Shown here in pieces: positions 36,860 through 49,474 of a stretch of 64,000 nt of DNA. The position numbers and the translations under genes were made by a program. The notes beneath the pieces were generated by a model. That model saw nothing but the letters and a program-made list of their open reading frames with translations, ran no database searches and was not told the origin of the DNA. The first letter of the stretch is position 1; each line of letters begins with the position of its first letter. Source of the DNA: Aphidius gifuensis (taxonomy: Eukaryota; Arthropoda; Insecta; Hymenoptera; Braconidae); NCBI RefSeq assembly GCF_014905175.1, contig NC_057791.1:620001-684000 (forward strand), in the 5' to 3' direction.

Positions 36860-39800
36860 CTCCTTCCAATACAACTTATTAATTTAAACTCTCAAGTATA
36901 TATACATATATACATTTCAATTCAATAATTTTTTAAATTGAAAATTGAATAAATAAACAGTTTTTTTTTTTAATGAAACAATCAATGTTTTGATTAATAA
37001 GAAAGAAAAAAAAAAAGCTAATTAAATATTCAATTTAATAAAAATATATTGAAGCTTGAGAAATTAAAGTTTATAAAAATTTAAAAATTTAAAGTCAAAT
37101 TAATCTTATCATAATTGAATTATTTATTAATTTTATATATTTTTTGAAAAACACCTGTCGATTGAAATGTTATCAATTAAAATAATAAAAATGATTTAAC
37201 CTTGTCTGATTATTTGATAATTATTTATTTAAAATATTATTTATCAAAATTTGTTTTATTTTTTTTTTATTATTAATTTGTTTAATTGTTTTATTTATTA
37301 TTGTTGTTGTTATTTGTTTATTCCTTTCTACAGGTGAATATTGATGATCAATACATCATCAAGGACAATTGTTATTTACAGTTGTATATTATTAGTTAAG
37401 TTAATTATGTCTATAAACAACTCATAAAATTTATCTATACAATGAAGATTATCAGGTCACGATCTGATCATTTACAATTATTATTAATTTACATTTAATA
37501 AAACAATTCATTTTATCATTTCATTATCGCTTTTATTTATTTAAACAAGTATTTTTTAAAATTTTTTTCTTGATTCAATTTTTGTTTGATTAATTAATTT
37601 TTTTTTTCGGGAGTTAACGAATTTATACTGACCTTTTATTACATAACATATTAAATCTTGTTTGACTAATCGAAAAAAAAAAAAACCAATAAATGCCTGA
37701 GGCCCATCTTGTCCTTGATAATAAAGATTTGAAAAAAATTAATTTACCCATTATTTTACGGCAAATTTAAAGATCAACAGATTTTTTTTTTTTTTATTAA
37801 AAAGAAAAAAAAATAAATATGAATTTTTATTGATGTGAATACACTGAGTAATAAAAAAAATGAATTAAAAATGACAATAAAATTTTATCTACATCACGAT
37901 TTTATGTAAATACAGAAAAAATAAAAATAATCTTAATATGATTCAAGTGTTCTGGAGAACAAGGATGAACAATCCTTGGTAACAAATGACAATGCAATTT
38001 GAAAAAAAAAATATAAATAAATAAATAAATTGAATAAAAATATACAATGTTATAATAATATAATTACTCATATATATCTCTTTAAAAGCTAGCAATTTTT
38101 TTTATATTTTTTTTATTTACAAGATCAATGTGTTCGACGAACCGTAACATAAAATCACGTGTATATACACAATAAGTATATATAATAGATCAAAAAATAA
38201 ATTTACAACAACAAATGATACGAAAAAAAAAAAAAAAACAATAAGATAAAACTTTGCTCAGATAAGAAAAAAATAAAGAAAAAAAAAAAATTAACAAGAA
38301 GGTACGTTCTAATGTCTATTAAATATTTATTTTTAATAAAAATATAAGCAATTAAAAATAATAGAAAAAAAAAACTAATGTATTCTAAATCACACCCTAT
38401 TTTTTCCTTTAATTTGCTAGAAAATTTACCTTGATAACAACAACTTTTTCAAAAAGGAAATAATACAATGAATAAATTTACGTTTTTTTTTTTTGCAAAA
38501 AAATTATTGAAATATGAATATATATATATTTTCTTGTTAATTAAAAATTACATGTAATAATTAATCATGACACGAGGATAATAATTAGCCAGATGCCAAC
38601 AAACCATTTGTTAATATTTATAAAATCTTAGGAGGTGTGTCAGAAGTAAATTGAAGGTCGAGGATATGCCCAACAATAAACGTATTCACTGTTTTTATTT
38701 ATTTTATTTATAAATTTAATAAATATTATTATTTAATCAAGGTTAAAAATATAATTGTTAATGCACATTAAATGTTATCGTGACGAAAATGGGTCTTGGA
38801 CAAAAATTCCCAAGAGAATATATATAAATTAATCTAGAAATTAATTAAATTAAATTTTAAAAAAAACTTACCAAAGACATTTGAAATAAATAAACCGTTA
38901 GATTTTTTTTGAAAGATTAATTATTTATTTAAAAATAATTGAGTCGTGCTTAAACACAAGTAAATGAATTTTTCAATTGAAATTAAATACAATGAGAAAA
39001 CAATGATATATATATATTAATTAATAATAATATTGAGATATCTCTTAATATAAAAACATTGATAATACTATCTTGATGACACTTTGTCGCCCTGTGACAC
39101 GACTGGTCTTTATGATGGACTATGCCCTACAATGAATATTTATTTAAAACACACACTCATGTAAAATTCAAGCATCCATAAATACATTTATTTTAAAATT
39201 TACTTGTCAACATTTTTTTTTCTTTTATTTATCATCATTTGTTTGTTATCATAATTCATTTTTAAAAACAACCGATAATAGTAATTTTTAAAACAATTTA
39301 TAACTTAAAATTAACGATAGAAAAGATAAAAAAAAAATAGTATTGTATGTATTTTGTATTTTAATTGTTTATTTGCTGAATTGTAGGGAAAAAAATGATT
39401 GTACTTTTACTTTGATAAATAGTGCAAGTCATTAATCAATGTCAGTACAATGACACTTGATCAAAAAAGAAAAAATAACTATATTTATTTTTACATACAT
39501 TTGAGATTGTAATGTTTATACTTTTATTTATTTATACTTGAATAGGCCAAAGTTAGAATGCTATTTTCATTTTTATTGATGAAAATTAATATCAATACTT
39601 ATTAATAATAGATAGATATATTTAAAATAAAATTCATTCAACATTATTCTACACATAATCATTGTTATGTAATTACTATTTACAATATTATTTTATTATT
39701 TAATTTATAATAATAATAATAATGTTTTTTTGATTAAATTTTGTGCCTAGTAATGTCTGTATAATTTATATTTATACATGTGTCTCGGTATATTAGAAAA

Positions 39801-40925
39801 AAATTAATTTTTTTCTATTATTCTAATTGAAATTTGAAATTTTAATACTCAAGAGTATAATGGAATCAATGAATAATTTAAATATTTTTATAACTAATTG
39901 TTGTATAATTTAAATAACCTGATGATTAATTTTTTTTATTTTAATATTACACAACTGTAACTAATAATTTATTAAAATATAAAATATTATTACATTTTTT
40001 TTTTTTTTTCGAATAATCATTAAGTGATATTATTTATTATTCAAATTATTATAAATGTAAAAAAATAAATTAGAACAATTATTTTTTTTTTAAATTTGAA
40101 AGTAATAAAAAAAAAAAAAATGTAATATACATTGTAACTAATGATTTAAAGATCTATATAAATGTCTATATCTCTTTTTAAATAAGTTATGATTAATTGA
40201 TTTGTCTTGGTTTATTTAAGGTATAACACGATGTGATTGGTTATTATATTTTATTGCAACAAAGTAATGTGATAACAAGTTATAATTATCCACATATTTT
40301 TTCTTTTTTTCAATAAATCATTTATCTTGTCACGTATTATAACTACAGCATACATTTATATTGTAATGAATATTTAATAATTGAAAAAAGGAAAAAAAGG
40401 ATTAACAACATTTGTCATGTTTTCATATATGTAAAAATATAAATGATAATATTAGTATGTAAATTTTAAATAAGAATATACAGATAAAAAATAGAGCGAT
40501 TGTAAAAGTATTGAATAAGAACAAGTGCGGCTATATTGTATTGATTTTTATACATGTATGCATGACGACTTTCATTTTTTAAATGTCAAAAAATAACCTT
40601 CATTCAATTATCATAAGAACAATGTGTATGAGAATTATATCTTGATATAGAAATACATTGTTTACCTTAATCTAATAATATCAAATAGTTTTAAAGACTA
40701 GCTACTAATCTATATACGAAAAAAACCAGTTGTCAACGATCTTCAGGGCATGTAATTCAAAAAATGAAATAGATAAATAAATAAATAAAATAAATGATAA
40801 AAATATCTCTCTCAGTTACTCATTTATTCTCCTCTATCGTGGGTTCTTCAAAAGTCAATCTTCGTGATCTATAATCAACAAGTAAATGGGTTAATGCTGC
40901 TCGTTCATTTCTAGTTCACTTTTAG
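36860..40925. other. AT-rich gene-poor stretch
   Basis: About 4 kb with no recognisable coding sequence on either strand. It consists of A/T homopolymers and dinucleotides with a few small less AT-rich patches (for example 39070-39130, and a perfect GTTCG-A-CGAAC palindrome at 38132-38142). Confidence 0.55.
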
Positions 40926-41042
40926 GAAGTACAACGCAAGCTTTTCCTTAAACCATTGGAAATGTTGCTGATGATGCAGAGCAAAGGAGTATTTAGTGTT
41001 TTAGAACATTTACTTTCTGAAATTGATATTGATACTTTCTGA
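40926..41042 (+). CDS. Possible terminal exon of an unknown gene (38 codons)
   Basis: After an acceptor-like TTTTAG there is an open stretch of 38 codons ending in TGA, starting EVQRKLFLKPLEMLLMMQSK and ending SEIDIDTF. Its composition is much less AT-biased and more protein-like than the flanks. No matching upstream exon was found in the preceding 4 kb, so it is either the last exon of a gene with a long intron, a fragment, or chance. A GTAAGT word follows eight bases after the stop. The 123-bp tandem array begins about 40 bp downstream. Confidence 0.3.
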   Translation, partial: EVQRKLFLKPLEMLLMMQSKGVFSVLEHLLSEIDIDTF

Positions 41043-41084
41043 GGGTTTAAGTAAGTTTAATTCTTGTAAATTTTTTCTGTTTAT

Positions 41085-42476
41085 TTTTTCGAATTTCCAT
41101 TGAAGATATTAGGAAAACAGGAAGGGCAAGGAGGTAGCTGCTTGGAAAATAAAATACCTCTTCGCTTATTATGTAATCCTGTTAAGAAATAATTTTTTTT
41201 TATTTATTTTTTCGAATTTCCATTGAAAGTATTAGGAAAACAGGAAGGGCAAGGAGGTAGCTGCTTGGAAAATAAAATACCTCTTCGCTTATTATGTAAT
41301 CCTGTTAAAAAATAATTTTTTTTAATTCATTTTTTCGAATTTCCATTGAAAATATTAGGAAAACAGGAAAGGCAAGGAGGTAGCTGCTTGGAAAATAAAA
41401 TACCTCTTCGCTTATTATGTAATCCTGTTAAGAAATAAATTTTTTTTATTTATTTTTTCGAATTTCCATTGAAGATATTAGGAAAACAGGAAAGGCAAGG
41501 AGGTAGCTGCTTGGAAAATAAAATACCTCTTCGCTTATTATGTAATCCTGTTAAGAAATAAATTTTTTTTATTTATTTTTTCGAATTTCCATTGAAGATA
41601 TTAGGAAAACAGGAAAAGCAAGGAGGTAGCTGCTTGGAAAATAAAATACCTCTTCGCTTATTATGTAATCCTGTTAAGAAATAAATTTTTTTTATTTATT
41701 TTTTCGAATTTCCATTGAAGATATTAGGAAAACAGGAAAAGCAAGGAGGTAGCTGCTTGGAAAATAAAATACCTCTTCGCTTATTATGTAATCCTGTTAA
41801 AAAATAATTTTTTTTAATTTATTTTTTCGAATTTCCATTGAAGATATCAGGAAAACAGGAAGGGCAAGGAGGTAACTGGTTGAGAAATAAAATACCTCTT
41901 CGCTTATTATGTAATCCTGTTAAGAAATAATTTTTTTTTATTTATTTTTTCGAATTTCCATTGAAAATATTAGGAGAACAGGCAGAGCAAGGAGGTAGCT
42001 GCTTGGAAAATAAAATACCTCTTCGCTTATTATGTAATCCTGTTAAAAAATAATTTTTTTTTATTTATTTTTTCGAATTTCCATTGAAAATATTAGGAAA
42101 ACAGGAAAGGCAAGGAGGTAGCTGCTTGGAAAATAAAATACCTCTTCGCTTATTATGTAATCCTGTTAAGAAATAAATTTTTTTCATTTATTTTTTTGAT
42201 TTACCATTGAAGATATTAGGATAACAGGAAAAGTTGTATGATGTAGCTGCTTGGAAAATAAAATACCTCTTCGCTTATTATGTAATCCTGTTAAAAAATA
42301 ATTTTTTTTAATTTATTTTTTCGAATTTCCATTGAAGATATCAGGAAAACAGGAAGGGCAAGGAGGTAACTGGTTGAGAAATAAAATACCTCTTCGCTTA
42401 TTATGTAATCCTGTTAAGAAATAATTTTTTTTTATTTATTTTTTCGAATTTCCATTGAAGATATCAGGAGAACAGG
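41085..42476 (+). repeat. 123-bp tandem repeat array, 11 periods plus a partial copy
   Basis: Copies are anchored on TTCGAATTTCCATTGA. The anchor C falls at 41090, 41213, 41336, 41459, 41582, 41705, 41828, 41951, 42074, 42197 (diverged), 42322 and 42445. The period is exactly 123 bp except one 125-bp copy. The last copy stops after about 30 bp. Each unit has a T-rich spacer plus a roughly 90-bp less AT-rich body with nested inverted pairs AACAGGA/TCCTGTT and GAGGTA/TACCTC, so a transcript could fold into a two-stem hairpin. Copies 7 and 11 share diagnostic variants (ATATCAGG, GTAACTGGTTGAG), as do 8 and 12 (AGGAGAACAGG), showing a higher-order duplication of about 494 bp. Confidence 0.97.
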
Positions 42477-43233
42477 TTATTGACTATTTGAAATATCACA
42501 TTGTTTATCATTGTCAAGATATTTTTATAAACAACAATTGATAAATTAACAACAGTCAACAGTATTATCATTCGAGTCGTTTTACCAATTGAGTTGAAAA
42601 TTTCTCATTCACCAGCTCACTTACATCAGGAATATACGAGTTTTTAAAAATTAAATTATCAAATTAATTTCATCCAGTCCAAAAATACTTATTCATTTAT
42701 ATATTTATTTTTTGGAGTAAATCCTTATTAACTCGTTTTGAAAAGTAAAAGAATATCGGCTCCAAATTGCTGCAAATGGTCTGTAAACTCCCCCACCTAG
42801 AATTTCCATCATAATACATTAATTCAGTCTTGGGTGGTGTGTGTCTGACTGTCTGCTATACCTATTTATTTTTATTTTATTTTCTTTTTTCCCCTCTACA
42901 ACTGAGTCACACACAGCAGCAGCATCAGCAGCAACGAGTCCACTCAGTCCAGTCGTTCATCGTGTTTTGTGAGCACAACAATTTCACAATCACAATCACT
43001 ATCATCATCATCATTATCATTGTTATTATTATCAGTTTTTGTTTATTATAAAAAAAGTGCATCCTTCATTTATCTGTGACGAACCAAATTTGGTAAAAAT
43101 TAATTGAAAAAATATATAAATAAATTAGCTAATAATAAATAATATTATTAAAATATTGGTTTTTATTTATTAATTTATTTATAGATAGTTTGTTTAAATT
43201 TATAATTAAATAACGTGAAAAAGTTGGTCAATA
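42477..43233 (+). promoter_or_regulatory. FEZ/unc-76 upstream region and 5' UTR
   Basis: The array ends and a stretch richer in G/C begins, with a likely 5' UTR exon between about 42830 and 43090 ending at a donor GTAAAA (43093). An acceptor TTTATAG ends near 43184, giving a UTR intron of about 90 bp before the ATG at 43234. A TCAGTC word near 42945 could be an initiator. Confidence 0.4.
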
Positions 43234-45990
43234 ATGAGGGACATGGCAGGTAAAATTGCTGAATTAAAATTTGAGGCACCTTTAGCACGCTTCGAAGAAG
43301 AAGATAATTCTAGTATTAAAAATATGAATTTATTGACAGGTGAGTTGTCAATAATATTTATTTTATATTGCTATATTTTTTTTTCGTAAAAATACATGAA
43401 TATTCTCATCTAAATATAGAGCAACTATTGGACGCAAGTTTGGATGTAAATTTTGGTGAAAATTGTCATGGAAATGAGCAACATCATGAAAGTGGAACTG
43501 ATATATTGCAAGAGGGTACATTTAGTCCATTCAGTGGTAGTCTTGAAGATCTTGTCAATACATTTGATGAAAAAATAACATCTTGCTTTAGAGATTATGC
43601 TACTGATGTTGAAACACTTGCTCCAGTTCAAGTGCGAACACAAGAAGAAATTATGAACGAATGCCAGTAAGTTTTTATTTTATTAAAATTAATATATAGT
43701 TTATATTCGATCGAGGAGAACAAAAAAATTAAGTTACTTTTATACGCCTCAGTATAAACGGTTTATATATGAAAAAAAATAAAATAAAAATACACCTGCA
43801 GCTATGGAAAAGTAAAAGCAGGTATAAAAAAAAAAACAGAATATTATACACTTCGAGTTTGACCACAAAAACCAATAAAAAATAACTTGAAGATTAAATT
43901 TTTTAAATTACCAATTTTTCAAATGACATTGTCGGAATTTATGACTCATCCAATTACTTTAACAAGAATAAAATATTAAAAATTAAATAAGCCTTATGTA
44001 GTTTCTAAATAAAAAAATTTCTATTTGTTTTTTTTTTGTAAAGATATAAATCATATTGAAAAAAAAAAAAAAAAATTTTCTCTCGATGAAATTCATTAAA
44101 TATAAATTGCATGTGAATTTAATTGTTTTTTTATTATGAAAATAAAATGCTAGTATCTCTCTTACTCTCGTAGTATAAAATATAAAACAGATGAGAAAAT
44201 ATATAAAAAAATAAGGGTGGTTAGAGGGTGGTCAAATAGACCCCTTGGTGCCAAAGAAAATTACGTCAATATTAACGCGCTTGCGCTTATCATTTATTGC
44301 GCTTTATCATATCATTTTATATTGCTTATTTTTTTTTTTTTTTCTATATAAACATATGCTAATAAACCAATGGCAATATTATTATATTTATATTATTTTT
44401 ATTTTTTTTAATATTTCAAATGAAACGGGGTCATTCCATTTTGCAGGCTTAATCAATTTGCCTGTTGAATTATAATGCTACGAGTCTCATTGAGAACAGG
44501 AAGTTTCAATTGTATTTTATATTTTTTTTTTTGAAATAAAATTTCCTTCTACAATCAACATTTAAAAAAATAAAAAAAATGTTTGTTTTGTTAATTTATA
44601 CACTGAGAAACTCACGCGTCATTATTTTTTTAAGAGATGAAATATGAGTTGTTTTTTAAATACGATAAATGCATGATATATAAAATTGACCTCGATTCAT
44701 CAAACAAACTCCAGTCATTTGTATAATTCCAGTATTTAATTTTTTCATCTCATCTCAATGTGATGAGATGAGTGGATAATTATACATATCAACATCTGGC
44801 TTCAAATAAATTATCTTGATCTTCACACTTGCTTATTTATATATAAAATTAAATTAAATATTCAAAACAAAAAAAATACAGCTCGTGGCACATTTGATCA
44901 CACGTCACGTTCAATAAAATAAATATATATTATTATAATAATTATTATTTGTGTACAGAATGTGGTGGACAATAACAGGAACATTTGGTAGTATTTTACC
45001 AATTGATTGGAGTAAATCATATGCAAGAAAAATGCACATGCCTGCATTGAATTTAAATGAAGCACCAATTGCAACTACAGAGCAGTAAGAAATTAAATAA
45101 AATAAAATAATAATACATAAATATATATTGTAATAACAATTTATTTTTTTAGACAAGAATTTGATGATTTAAGCAGTGAGGATGAAGCTGTTGCAACTGA
45201 TTTAGATATGCATGCATTAATATTATCAAGTAGTACAGATGCAACAGACAGTACAGAAGAACCATTAAAAACAGCTGAAGAAGTATTACGTGAAATTGAT
45301 GATATAATGCAGGTAATAATCAATAATAATTTAAATAATATTTAATTGTTAATGTAATTTAATTTTTTGAATTTAAAAAGGAGGATAATACAATGGAACA
45401 ATCACAAGGTACAGATGGTTCAATGCTAGATACTGATGATGCCTTGGAAAGAAGTCGAGAAGTTTTAGATTCACCATTGTATGAAAAAAGTAAGTTGTTT
45501 ATTGTTGTTATTGTTGTTTTTTGTTATTTAAATATAAATATAATATACTAATAAATTTATTTAATATATTTATCAAGAATTAAAACAACTATCATCAAAT
45601 GAATTAATTGGAGTACTTGGTGAAATGGAAGCACTTGTTGGTGCATTAAGTGAAACACTTATATCTGAATTGGCATTACGTGATGAATTAGAATTTGAAA
45701 AAGAATTAAAAAATCAATTTATATCATTATTACTTGCTGTACAAAATCGTCGTAGACAACATCATGTTACTAAAAAACGTAATAATGGAAATAGTCCATT
45801 ACCACAACAAAGATCAATACAAGAATCAAAATATTTAACAACAGTTATACCATATCATGCTGATAATGGTACACCAAATAATCAAGCACTTCAAGTATTA
45901 ATTAAAATATTAAAAGCCATTAATGAAGATAGTCCAACAGTACCAACACTTTTGACTGATTACATACTCAAAGTTTTATGTCCAACTTAG
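43234..45990 (+). CDS. unc-76: Fasciculation and elongation protein zeta (FEZ / unc-76)
   Basis: Six exons, 43234-43339, 43420-43666, 44959-45084, 45153-45312, 45381-45489 and 45578-45990, give 386 aa, close to FEZ1 (392). FEZ/Unc-76 is a kinesin-1 adaptor for axonal transport and axon outgrowth. Visible family features are the N-terminal block APLARFEEED, then SGSLEDLVNTFDEKITSCFRDY, an acidic middle, and the conserved C-terminal coiled coil (ELIGVLGEMEALVGALSETL, then SELALRDELEFEKELKNQFI) that binds cargo and kinesin light chains, followed by a basic stretch. The tail ILKAINEDSPTVPTLLTDYILKVLCP is typical. Intron 2 is long (1292 bp). Exon 3 (126 bp) has phase 2 at both ends and could be skipped without shifting the frame. 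The 123-bp array lies about 0.75 kb upstream. Confidence 0.95.
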
Positions 45991-47393
45991 TTTTATTTAT
46001 TTATTTAATTGTCTCTATCTCTCTATCCCTCTCTCTATTTCTATATTTTTCTCTCTTACACTCTCTAATGAGTTTGGAAATTAAAAAAAAAGCTTTTGGA
46101 AATATTTTTTAAAATATTTACAAAGAAAATAAATTAACAATTATATTTTCTTGTGCTTGGAATATTATTTGCAAAAAAAAAAAAAAAAAATATATCTGAT
46201 GCTTTAATTGTAAAGACAAAATTATTATTATTATTAAATTGATAAATAATGATCTTATTTTTTAATCAAAAATATTTTATTATATATATTTTGTTTATTT
46301 GACTTGTGGACTTGATATAATTTTGTATTTCAAGTCGACAAATGCTCGCTCTATATCTAGTCCCTTAATTTTAATGCATTTTTATTATTATTATTATTGA
46401 ATACCGATACTGTATTGTATATTTCGTAAACACTAGATTATAATTTTTATATTCAATGGAATTATTAAGATACTCATTAAAAAAAAAAAAAAAGATAATG
46501 CAAAATATATTGTTAAATAAAAAATTAAATTATATGATTATTGTAAAAGTGAGATTTGTGGATTGATAAAAAAAAAAAAAACGCACTGATAATTGCACGA
46601 GATAATTAAAAGTGACAAAAAAAAAAAAGCTATATATATACAATTATTTATGAAATAAAAAAATATAATCATCTCGTTGCATTTTCGCTTGAATATTAAA
46701 TTATCAATTAAAATTGACGATCAATTTTTTGTACATAAAAATAAAAAGAAAAAAAAAATTATTAATATTAATATTAACAACAATATATCAATAACATTAT
46801 TAAGTTGTTTTTTTTTTTTTTTTTCTCATTAATTAATCCTCGTTGTTTGGATAAAAAAAAAAAAAAAAAGAAAAATGTTTGGTGATAATAAGCTGTCGCA
46901 ATTTTGAAAAATAGTTTCATTAAAAATTATAGTTTTAGTGTATCAATGTGAATGAAAAAAAAATAAATAAATTAAAATAAATAATAATGTTAATATAAAA
47001 ATGTAATAATTAAACACTTATTGATGAATATATCAATTGTCAAAACACATCATGCCATAAAACAAATAAAAAACATTTAAAATAATTATCAATTATTGAT
47101 GCAATTATTATTTTCCCAATTTAATCAAATATTATTGCTATCTTGTATATTTATTTACAAAATAAATATTTAATTTAATAATATTTTTATTTATAAATAT
47201 TCCCGCGTTATTAATTTATCTTATTGTAAACACAGCTTGAAGTTTAAAAAATAAAATATAAAATGGCAAATTTTCATGAAGCATAATTTTCATGTGTTTG
47301 ATTTCAATTTTTAATATTGACTTAAAAATTTGTCGGTTTTTTAATGAATAATAATTATTTTAAAAGTTGAATATTAATAATAATATAAATAAA
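45991..47393. other. FEZ 3' UTR and AT-rich intergenic DNA
   Basis: A CT-rich run (46010-46065) and AATAAA (46126-46131) follow the FEZ stop, then A/T-rich DNA with many homopolymers and no gene. The OXA1L promoter should lie near 47200-47390. Confidence 0.5.
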
Positions 47394-49262
47394 ATGTTGT
47401 CAAGATCAGCAATATGTATGAATCATCGTATATTATCAAAAAAACTTGTATCTTCACAGGTAAATACACATTACATGATGTACCAGTAAAAAAACTAGGT
47501 TAACTTTTAATGATTTTATTGAAATAAAATGTTTTTTTTTTTTTAATTTATGAAATAGGATATTATGACATACCGATCAATTCATATGACATACAGAATA
47601 ACAAGTGGTTTAAAAAATAAAAATATACTGAATAAATTATCAAGGTACTCACCATTACTGAGTTCATCATTTGTTCGAAGCATCAGTGATAATTCATCAA
47701 ATAATGTTGAAACACAAACAGCATTACCATCATCACCATCGTCAGGTATTGATCAAGCCATTCAAGAAACCCAAGAATCAACAGCAACATCAGCTATTAT
47801 CAACAATATAACACCAGAATCAGTACCAACTAATTTATTTGATAAAATACCAGGTAACACAACAATTATTATAAACAATCATCACTTTCTCTCTCTCTTG
47901 TTTTACTATCATTACTACTATTATGATTATTATTATTATTATTATATTTACCTTTATGAGTATTGATTAATTTATAATTATAAAAATTATATAAATAGAT
48001 GCTCCATTGCCACCAGTTGTTGAAGCAATTGACATAATAAAAGATGCTGGTGAAGCAAGTTTTGCATCAATTGGTCTTGGTGGATGGTCACCAGTTGGTA
48101 TTGTTCAACAACTGTTAGAATTTGTACATATTGGCTGGGGTATACCATGGTGGGGAACAATTGCACTTGGTACTATTTGTGTTAGATCACTTATGTTTCC
48201 TCTAGTTATTTTGGCACAACGTAATGCTGCTAAAATGCATAATTCATTACCTGGAATGCAAAAAATACAAGAAAAAATAACAGAGGCTAGAAATTGTGGT
48301 GATAATATGGAAGGTAAATTGACATTTAATATTTAATTATTAAACAATTTATATAATATAATTTTATATTACTTTTTATAGCTGCTAGAGCAACTCAAGA
48401 ATTGATGTGGTACATGAGCAGTCATGGTTGTAATCCAATGAAAAATTTGATTGTTCCAATCTGCCAGGTAAATAAAAAATTATTATCATTTGTTTTTTTT
48501 AACTTGAAATAAATATAATTTACATTTTTTATATTTTACAGGCACCAGTATTTATATCATTCTTTTTTGCATTAAAAGGAATGGCTAATTTACCAGTTGA
48601 CAGTATGAGACATGGTGGTCTTTGGTGGTTTACTGATTTAACTATACCTGATCCATATTACATATTGCCAGTAGTAACAGCAGCATCATTGGGACTTATA
48701 TTAAAAATTGGTGTTGATGGACCAAAGCTTGAATCAATGGGAGCTCTCAGATATATTATACAAGCATTACCATTTATTATTCTTCCATTTACTGTTAATT
48801 TTCCTGGTGTAAGTTTAAAGTTCATATTAATTATATTATTAATTATTAATTATTAATTTATTCCTTACCAATTTATAAAGGCTATCGTTTGGTACTGGAC
48901 ATCAACAAATTTATTTTCCATGGCACAAGTTGGTATACTTAGAATACCAAAAGTACGTAATTTTTTTAAAATAGCTGCACAAGTTGAACATCCACCATCT
49001 GTATTAAAACCAAAAAAAAATATGAAACAAGGACTTCAAGAATGTAAGTTATTGAATATTAATTAAATTAATTTATTTAAAAAAAAATTAATTTAGAAAA
49101 TTTATGCTTTTTTAAATAGCTTGGACAAACATGAGATTGGCTAGAGAATTGGCTGATCGTCAGTCACTTGATAGAATGCAATTTCATAAAGCTGGACGTG
49201 GACCTATTGAAAAAACATATTCATATAATCCAACAGAATTACATAAAAATAAAAAAGAATAA
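47394..49262 (+). CDS. OXA1L: Mitochondrial inner membrane insertase OXA1L
   Basis: Seven exons, 47394-47459, 47559-47853, 47999-48313, 48382-48467, 48542-48808, 48881-49043 and 49120-49262, encode 444 aa. OXA1L inserts mitochondrially made and some imported proteins into the inner membrane and docks mitoribosomes. The N-terminus (MLSRSAICMNHRILSKKLVS) is basic and amphipathic, a probable mitochondrial presequence, followed by a Ser/Thr/Gln-rich stretch. The YidC/Oxa1 domain begins near GWSPVGIVQQLLEFVHIGWG and contains the expected membrane spans: WWGTIALGTICVRSL, QAPVFISFFFALKGMANLPV, YYILPVVTAASLGLIL, and the last pair around ALPFIILPFTVNFPGAIVWY. The conserved RNAAKMHNSLPGMQKIQEKI cytosolic-type loop is intact. 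The C-terminal tail is basic, as in ribosome-binding Oxa1 proteins. It converges on CIAO2B with 212 bp between stops. Confidence 0.97.
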
Positions 49263-49474
49263 TCTATTAATAACAATTATTAATAATAATAAAAAAAAAA
49301 AGATCTTTAAAATGATTTTGTACAGTTTTTAACACAAAAATTAAAATAAATAGTTGACAATGATGATGAAAATTAATTTTCAATTTTTTTATTCAACTAA
49401 TAATAATATTATGTAATAATAAAAATAATTTGGCTTTGTTGATAAATTTGATGGAGAAAAAGAAGAAAAATAAA

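Noticed and set aside
41128..41134. GAGGTAG in each array unit, identical to the let-7 seed
   Set aside because: Only the seven-base seed matches; the rest of the mature sequence and the known hairpin arm do not. Coincidence is likely.
41085..42476. CRISPR-like repeat/spacer pattern
   Set aside because: The whole 123-bp unit is repeated with no unique spacers, and the genome is animal. It is an ordinary tandem array.
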